Assembly (NCBI RefSeq): GCF_029690065.1
Contig: NZ_CP121463.1
Span: 496,001-560,000 of the forward strand
Direction: 5' to 3'
Length of the DNA: 64,000 nucleotides
From: Arthrobacter sp. Y-9
GTDB taxonomy: Bacteria; Actinomycetota; Actinomycetes; Actinomycetales; Micrococcaceae
In this document: piece by piece, positions 58,757 to 64,000 of the stretch
Position numbering within the stretch: the first letter of the stretch is position 1
Layout of the letters: each line of letters starts with the position of its first letter
The notes under the pieces: generated by a model
Database searches by the model: none
What the model was told of the DNA's origin: nothing
The model's input: only the letters and a program-made list of their open reading frames with translations
Program-made: the position numbers and the translations under genes

Positions 58757-61110
58757 TGTTCGTGCCGTTTCGGCCTGGAAACCCACCAGCCGGGAGAAGA
58801 CGTCCACTGATCGTGCGCCTGGCGCTGCTGTGTGCGCTGATCGCAGGCGCCGTGGTGAGCGGAGCCGCGCCCGCGCAGGCTCTCACTGCCCCGGCGCCTC
58901 GTTCCGTGCCCGCCGCACCCACCGCTTCGCTCATCCAGTGCACCGCCGGGGTCGTGTACGGCGTCTCGGCGAACGGCCAGCTCCAGCAGGTCACCGCCGG
59001 CACCGTGACCTCGATCGGCTCCCGTGCCAGCGGCGTCTCCAGCTTCAACGGCCTCGGCATCGGCACAGGCGGTTCCCCCGTCCTGGCGTACGAGCGCACG
59101 AACGGCGGCCGCACCGCCACCATGTTCTCCTTCGACCCGGTCGGCCTGACCTGGACCAACACGGGTGACGCCTACAACACCTCGCTGGACGGTTACAACG
59201 GCCAGCTCGTGGCCGGAGCCGTGGACCTCAAGACGGGCTCGTACTACTTCGGCGGCTTCTCCGGCAACGGCACGCAGTACTACCTCTGGCGGTACAACCC
59301 GGGCAGCTCGCCCCGCTTCACCTTCATGGGCACGCTGGACACCTCCACCAACGCGGCCTCCGCTTCCAACGGTGACATGGCGTTCGACGCCGCCGGCAAC
59401 CTTTTCGTGGTGCGCGGCGTCGGTAGCACCACCACCGTCTTCTCCGTGACCGCCGCCAACCTCGCGGCCGGCACGGGCGGCACCATCCCGTCGTCGACGT
59501 CGAACTCCTTCACGACGAACGCGAACGTGAACGGTGTGGCCTTCGACGCCTCCGGCAAGGCCTACCTCGGCACCGGCAACACGGTCACGTCCTACGACAT
59601 GCCGAACTGGACCAACGCCACGGTCGTGGCGTCCTCGACCTCCGGCTACTCCGGCACCGACCTGGCCTCCTGCTCCTCCCCGGCGACCATCACGCTGGAG
59701 AAGGACGTGCAGGGGCGTGTGAATGACACCGACCAGTTCGCTCTGAGCCTGACCCAGGGCTCCACCACTCTGGGCACCGCGACCACCACGGGCACAGCCA
59801 CGGGTGTCCAGTCCCAGCGGGTGGGCCCGCTGCCCGCCGTCCGCGGCACCACCGTGAACTTCGCCGAGACCGGCGCCGGCGGCACGAACCTCTCCGGCTA
59901 CACCAGCAGTTACCAGTGCACCGTCGACGGCCAGCCGATGACCCCCGCGGTCTCCGGCACCGGGACCTCCGGCTCCGTCACCATCCCGGTCACCGGCCAG
60001 GAGATCCTGTGCCGGATCGTCAACTCGCCGCGCTCCGCCGCGGTGACGGTCAACAAGACCTGGGTCGTGGACGGCAAGAGCTACGCCGACGGCCAGCAGC
60101 CCGCCGGGATCTCGGCGACGCCGTCGCTCACCCCCGGTGGCACCGGCACCGGCTCCGTCACGTGGGGCCAGCGCCGCACCGGCTTCACGATCGGCCAGAG
60201 CGTCGGCATCGGTGAGACCACCGTCATCGACCCGAACGCGTTCCCCGGCTGCACGCTCAGTTCCGCCACCATCTCCGGGCCGGGTGTCAACGGCACCCAG
60301 GCCATCGGGCAGCCCACCACCGTGAAGCTCCCGGGCACGGAGAACGTCTACCAGGTGACCAACACCGTCACCTGCCAGACGCTGACCGTGATCAAGAACG
60401 TCCAGAACACGCACGGCGGAACCCGCACCGCGACGGACTGGAACGGTCACCTCAAGGCGACCCAGGGCCAGAACGTGCTGAGCTACAACACCGGCCAGAA
60501 GCGCTACGTGGCCACCGGCTCCTACGTCATCTCCGAGGACCTCCTCGCGGGCTACGCGCAGGCCGGCATCACCTGCCAGGGCGGCACGCTCGCGGCCGAC
60601 GGCAAGACGGTCTCTGTCGCGGCCGGCGCGAACGTCACCTGCACCATCACCAACCAGGACCAGGCCGGTTCCGTGACCTGGAAGAAGGCCGATGAATCCG
60701 GTCGCGCCCTCGCCGGTTCCGTCTGGACCCTGACCGGTCCGGGCGGCGCCACCCAGGAGATCACCGACTGCGTCGCCGCCTCCGCGGCGTCCTGCACCGG
60801 CGCCGACAAGGACCCGGCCGCAGGCGCATTCAACCTGGCCGGCCTCAACCTGGGCGACTACACGCTCGTGGAGAAGTCCGCGCCGGCCGGCTACGTCCTG
60901 GACACGACCCCGCACCGCTTCACGCTCACCTCCGACCGCAAGGATTTCGCGTTCACCACGGCGTTCAAGAACGTGCAGCGAGCGGCCGTGACGCTGCCGC
61001 TCACGGGTGGCACCGGGTCGGACCTCTTCACCCTCGGCGGGCTCGCCGTCCTGCTGGGAGCCGGCGTCACCGCCGTCGTCCTGCACCGTCGCCGGGCAGC
61101 CACGTCATGA
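58756..61110 (+). CDS. LPxTG surface protein, probable pilus tip/adhesin
   Basis: 784 residues. Signal peptide (LALLCALIAGAVVSGAAPAQ), an N-terminal ~250-residue beta-propeller-like region with repeated SYYFGG / DAAGNLFVV / DASGKAYLG segments, then DUF11/SpaA-like immunoglobulin repeats (ITLEKDVQGRVNDTDQFALS; AVTVNKTWVVDGKSYADG; LTVIKNVQNTHGGTRTATDW) and a last SpaA prealbumin-like domain with the E-box YTLVEKSAPAGYVLD. Sorting signal LPLTG at 747-751, helix, HRRR tail. No VYPKN pilin motif, which fits a tip rather than a shaft subunit. Confidence 0.88.
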   Translation: MFVPFRPGNPPAGRRRPLIVRLALLCALIAGAVVSGAAPAQALTAPAPRSVPAAPTASLIQCTAGVVYGVSANGQLQQVTAGTVTSIGSRASGVSSFNGLGIGTGGSPVLAYERTNGGRTATMFSFDPVGLTWTNTGDAYNTSLDGYNGQLVAGAVDLKTGSYYFGGFSGNGTQYYLWRYNPGSSPRFTFMGTLDTSTNAASASNGDMAFDAAGNLFVVRGVGSTTTVFSVTAANLAAGTGGTIPSSTSNSFTTNANVNGVAFDASGKAYLGTGNTVTSYDMPNWTNATVVASSTSGYSGTDLASCSSPATITLEKDVQGRVNDTDQFALSLTQGSTTLGTATTTGTATGVQSQRVGPLPAVRGTTVNFAETGAGGTNLSGYTSSYQCTVDGQPMTPAVSGTGTSGSVTIPVTGQEILCRIVNSPRSAAVTVNKTWVVDGKSYADGQQPAGISATPSLTPGGTGTGSVTWGQRRTGFTIGQSVGIGETTVIDPNAFPGCTLSSATISGPGVNGTQAIGQPTTVKLPGTENVYQVTNTVTCQTLTVIKNVQNTHGGTRTATDWNGHLKATQGQNVLSYNTGQKRYVATGSYVISEDLLAGYAQAGITCQGGTLAADGKTVSVAAGANVTCTITNQDQAGSVTWKKADESGRALAGSVWTLTGPGGATQEITDCVAASAASCTGADKDPAAGAFNLAGLNLGDYTLVEKSAPAGYVLDTTPHRFTLTSDRKDFAFTTAFKNVQRAAVTLPLTGGTGSDLFTLGGLAVLLGAGVTAVVLHRRRAATS

Positions 61111-61187
61111 TCTTCCACCACCTTCGACACCTCATCCCCGCATCTCCGGCGAACGCCGCCGGTGACCTCCGAAAGGACAACAACACC

Positions 61188-62591
61188 ATGGGCCACTCCA
61201 CGTTTGGTCTGGGACGGCGCTTCGCCGCACTGGCCGGCGCCGTAGCGCTCGCACTGGTCGGCGGCGCCGCCGCAGCCCAGGCGGACACCCCGGCGCCGTC
61301 CGCAGGCAACATCAACGAGTCCACGCCGACGTCGCTGACGATCCACAAGTACGACGGCACGCCCGGCGCGGCCGGTGACGGCACCCAGAAGACCGACACC
61401 TCGCAGCTCGGCAACGCCCTGGCCGGTGTGACCTTCAAGATCACCCCGGTGACCTCGAAGAACGGCCAGGCCCTGGACCTGCACACGCAGGCCGGCTGGG
61501 ACCTCCTGCAGGGTGTCAAGGCCTCCGACGTGACGGCGGCCAACGGCTACGCGTTCGGCACCCCGGTCAGCGTGACCACCGGCGCCGACGGCTCCGTGAC
61601 CCAGTCCCTGCCGCAGGCCGTGTACCTGGTCACCGAAACCGACCCGGGCACCAACAACGTCATCTCCCCGGCTCAGCCGTTCCTGGTGACGCTGCCCCTG
61701 CCGCAGAGCAACGGCAACTGGCTCTACGACGTGCACGTGTACCCGAAGAACAAGATCAACACCACCACCCCCACCAAGGAGGTGGCCGATCCGGTCGCTC
61801 CGGTCCTGGGCTCCTCGGTCACCTGGACCATCAACGCCCCGGTGCCGGCCCTGGCAGCCGGTGACACCTACAAGTCCTTCGTCATCACCGACCAGCTGGA
61901 CTCCCGCCTGAGCTACACCTCCGCCACCGTGGACGGCTTCACCTCGGGCACTGATTACACCGTCACCGAGTCCAACGGCCTCGTCACCATCACCTTCACC
62001 CCGGCCGGCGTGGCCAAGCTCTCCTCGGGCCAGACGGTCGTCGCCAAGGTGACCACCAAGGTCACCTCCCTGGGCGACAACGGCGTCATCACCAACACCG
62101 CGACCGTGAACACCAACGGCTCCAAGGTCGACACCAACAAGCCGAGCACCAACTGGGGCCCGCTGCAGATCCTCAAGTACGCCCAGCAGGACGAGAGCAA
62201 GACCCTCTCCGGCGCTCACTTCGAGATCTACACCGCCAAGGACGCCGCTCAGCCCGTAGGCACCCTCGTGACCGACGCCAACGGCAAGGCCTCCATCAGC
62301 CTCTGGGTCGGCAACAACGACGTCACCAGCAAGACCTACTGGGTCAAGGAGACCCAGGCTCCGGCCGGTTACACCCTGCCCCAGGATCCGTGGACCCAGG
62401 TCACGGTCAAGGCCAACGGTGACACCGCCCCGGTCGTGCTGAAGATCGCCAACACGCAGCAGCCCGCCGTGACCCTGCCGTTCACCGGCGCCGAGGGTCA
62501 GCTCCTGCTGACCGTCACCGGCATCGCCCTGCTCCTGCTCGCCGTCGGCGCCGCGCTGGTCGTCAGCCGCCGTCGCGCAGCACAGCGCTGA
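61188..62591 (+). CDS. Major pilin (SpaA/FimP-type backbone subunit)
   Basis: 467 residues from the ATG at 61188 (GAAAGGA upstream; an ATG at 61107 overlapping the previous stop is less likely because it would bury the signal peptide). Signal ALAGAVALALVGGAAAAQAD. Pilin motif WLYDVHVYPKNK with linking Lys187, an Ig-like middle domain, a C-terminal domain with E-box YWVKETQAPAGYTL (Glu388), and sorting signal LPFTG at 430-434. All parts needed for sortase C polymerisation are present: Lys187 joins the Thr of the next subunit. Confidence 0.93.
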   Translation: MGHSTFGLGRRFAALAGAVALALVGGAAAAQADTPAPSAGNINESTPTSLTIHKYDGTPGAAGDGTQKTDTSQLGNALAGVTFKITPVTSKNGQALDLHTQAGWDLLQGVKASDVTAANGYAFGTPVSVTTGADGSVTQSLPQAVYLVTETDPGTNNVISPAQPFLVTLPLPQSNGNWLYDVHVYPKNKINTTTPTKEVADPVAPVLGSSVTWTINAPVPALAAGDTYKSFVITDQLDSRLSYTSATVDGFTSGTDYTVTESNGLVTITFTPAGVAKLSSGQTVVAKVTTKVTSLGDNGVITNTATVNTNGSKVDTNKPSTNWGPLQILKYAQQDESKTLSGAHFEIYTAKDAAQPVGTLVTDANGKASISLWVGNNDVTSKTYWVKETQAPAGYTLPQDPWTQVTVKANGDTAPVVLKIANTQQPAVTLPFTGAEGQLLLTVTGIALLLLAVGAALVVSRRRAAQR

Positions 62592-62621
62592 GACCGGTGA
62601 CCACCACCAACGGGTGAGTTC

Positions 62622-63557
62622 ATGAACACTCCCAGCACAGCGCCGGCCCCGGGCACCGCCCGGGGCCGGCGCGTTGCCCGCCCCGCCCGCACCTGGCGTC
62701 TCCCGGTGGCCGCCGTGGTGGTCGCCGTCATCGCCCTGGCCGGGATGGCGGTGCTCCTGTACCCCACCGCGGCCTCCTGGTTCTCCCAGCTTGAGCAGTC
62801 CCGCGTGATCGCCAACAGCGCGACCTCCGTGGACGCCGACCGTGCCCGCGAGAACGAACAGCTCCGCCTCGCCCACGCCTACAACAAAGCCCTCGCCTCC
62901 GGCGCCGTCCTCGACGCCAATCAGCGCCTGCCCACCGGCGAAGGCAAGAGCAGCGACAGCTCGCTGAACTACGACTCGATCCTCAAGGACCCCGCCACCG
63001 GCGTCATGGCACGTCTCATGGTCCCGTCCATCGGGGTCGACCTGCCGATCTATCACGGGACGTCGGACGAGACCCTGCTCAAGGGCCTGGGCCACCTGGA
63101 GGGCACTTCGCTGCCTGTCGGCGGTTCCGGCACGCACTCCGTCATCACGGGTCACCGCGGCCTGGCGAACGCCACCATGTTCACCGACCTGGACCGGGTC
63201 AAGGAGGGGGACATGTTCAGCCTCTCCGTGGGCGGCGAAGTGATCAGCTACCGGGTGATCAACACCCAAGTCGTGGATCCCGACCAGACCAAGCCGTTGC
63301 AGGCGGTCCCTGGGAAAGACCTGGTCACCCTGGTGACCTGCACCCCGCTCGGCATCAACTCCCAGCGCATCCTCGTCACCGGTGAACGGGTCACCCCGAC
63401 GCCGCCCGCGGACCTGGAAGCGGCCGCCGCTCTTCCGACCATCCCGGGCTTCCCCTGGTGGGCCGTGATCCTCGCCGGCGGAGTGCTGCTCGCGATCGTC
63501 TATGTCTGGCGCAGCGGCTACGCGCCCCGCGTCAAGGCTCCGCAGACCGCCTCCTGA
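62622..63557 (+). CDS. Class C (pilin-polymerising) sortase
   Basis: 311 residues. N-terminal membrane helix ([20 protein letters not shown]), ectodomain with catalytic H178 (VITGHRGL), C240 ([11 protein letters not shown]) and R249 (NSQRILVTG), and a C-terminal membrane helix ([18 protein letters not shown]), the two-anchor layout of class C enzymes. The lid motif DPW/F/Y is not obvious; the nearest is KDPATG before the domain. It should build the pilus from the two upstream LPxTG proteins. Wall attachment would need a housekeeping sortase, not seen here. Confidence 0.93.
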   Translation: MNTPSTAPAPGTARGRRVARPARTWRLPVAAVVVAVIALAGMAVLLYPTAASWFSQLEQSRVIANSATSVDADRARENEQLRLAHAYNKALASGAVLDANQRLPTGEGKSSDSSLNYDSILKDPATGVMARLMVPSIGVDLPIYHGTSDETLLKGLGHLEGTSLPVGGSGTHSVITGHRGLANATMFTDLDRVKEGDMFSLSVGGEVISYRVINTQVVDPDQTKPLQAVPGKDLVTLVTCTPLGINSQRILVTGERVTPTPPADLEAAAALPTIPGFPWWAVILAGGVLLAIVYVWRSGYAPRVKAPQTAS

Positions 63558-63690
63558 ACGGTCCGCACGGCGGCCGACGGTTCCCCTGAGGGGCGGCTTG
63601 CGGCTAAGATCACATGCTCAGCAGCCAGCCGATCTGGCTCTCAGTATCCAGCGACGTGTACTGGCCATCCCCTGTCCCGAGGAAGCGCCC

Positions 63691-64000
63691 ATGCCGTTGA
63701 ACAACCCCCTGCCCTCCGCCGTCCCGAACCCGGCCGACCCCAGCGAGGAACTGGCCGCGGAGCTGCGCGCCGACGTGCGCCGGGTCTCCACCCTCCTGGG
63801 ACAGTCCCTGGTGCGCCAGCATGGGCCCGAGCTCCTCAAGCTGGTCGAGCAGGTGCGCCTGCTGACCAAGGAGTCCAAGGAAGCCGCGCGCGGCGTCGGT
63901 GACGCCACCGGGCCGTGGAGCGCCGACGACGTCGCGCAGCAGGTCCGCGAACTGCTCTCCTCCCTGCCGCTCGAGGAGGCCACGCGCCTGGTCCGTGCCT
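63691..64000 (+). CDS. ppc: Phosphoenolpyruvate carboxylase, N-terminal part (cut by window edge)
   Basis: The first ~103 residues. [20 protein letters not shown] and [20 protein letters not shown] match the N-terminal helices of bacterial PEPC, which makes oxaloacetate from PEP and bicarbonate. ATG at 63691 with GAGGAAG upstream. TAAGAT at 63605-63610 is a likely -10; a 28-codon ORF from the ATG at 63614 ends at 63698-63700, overlapping the ppc start by ten bases. Catalytic residues lie beyond the window. Confidence 0.88.
   Translation, partial: MPLNNPLPSAVPNPADPSEELAAELRADVRRVSTLLGQSLVRQHGPELLKLVEQVRLLTKESKEAARGVGDATGPWSADDVAQQVRELLSSLPLEEATRLVRA

Noticed and set aside
58327-61086. 919-residue open frame antisense to the tip pilin
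   Set aside because: Mirror of a high-GC3 gene; no domain, no start signal, extends into the promoter region.

Overview
The window is chromosomal DNA of a high-GC actinomycete, most likely Arthrobacter or a close relative in the Micrococcaceae. The pointers are the dnaX / SRP RNA pair, an actinobacterial sigK-rskA locus with dipZ and a fasciclin lipoprotein, a RamB-type regulator divergent from aceA-aceB, LytR_C proteins, Tat-dependent exported enzymes, LPxTG pilins with a class C sortase, and many starts placed six bases after a TANNNT box, as expected for leaderless mRNAs. I saw no phage, transposase, integrase, CRISPR array or replication origin.

Layout. 0-1.3 kb: 5' part of dnaX, SRP RNA, tRNA-Ser(GGA). 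1.3-6.3 kb: redox/envelope stress locus with dipZ divergent from fasciclin-sigK-rskA, then a DUF4383 gene; three matching SigK-like promoters sit in front of the three transcription units. 6.4-14.5 kb: secreted M23 peptidase, a Pro-rich exported protein behind a tiny leader ORF, glutathione peroxidase, HAD hydrolase, ParB-like and LytR_C proteins, TetR, DsbA-family oxidoreductase, MFS permease behind a GntR-type operator. 14.5-21.8 kb: glyoxylate shunt (aceA, aceB) with its regulator, an amino-acid permease, and two large intergenic palindromes. 21.8-27.1 kb: type III restriction-modification (mod, res) with a divergent HTH gene and a dyad between them. 27.3-32.7 kb: SRPBCC protein, pyridoxal-kinase-like enzyme, lipoprotein, queuosine-precursor transporter, OafA-type acyltransferase with SGNH domain.

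32.8-41.2 kb looks accessory. Two Tat-exported phosphoesterase-type proteins lie behind a possible PHO box. They are followed by a frameshifted bacteriocin-like peptide with a two-helix partner, and then by a cassette bounded by 528-bp direct repeats (about 96% identical), each encoding the same four-helix membrane protein. Inside the cassette are two paralogous uncharacterised proteins (B1, B2), each preceded by a small unrelated ORF (S1, S2). This cassette is the best candidate here for an undescribed system.

41.4-54.6 kb is mostly metabolic: MHS-type permease, tgt (queuine salvage, matching the transporter at 29.6 kb), NUDIX and VOC proteins, a TetR/DHA2 efflux pair with a palindromic operator, AraC regulator, PAP2 phosphatase, GH76 enzyme, acyl-CoA dehydrogenase, DUF1684 protein. 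54.7-63.6 kb is a surface-organelle region: a degenerate GGDEF-like protein, an ECF sigma factor fused to its own zinc-finger anti-sigma-like domain, membrane segments and a wall-spanning Pro/Ser/Thr tail, then a pilus operon (Cys-rich small protein, tip pilin, backbone pilin, sortase C). The sigma fusion and the pilus operon share an identical promoter-like element, which suggests the fusion controls both. The window ends in the start of ppc.
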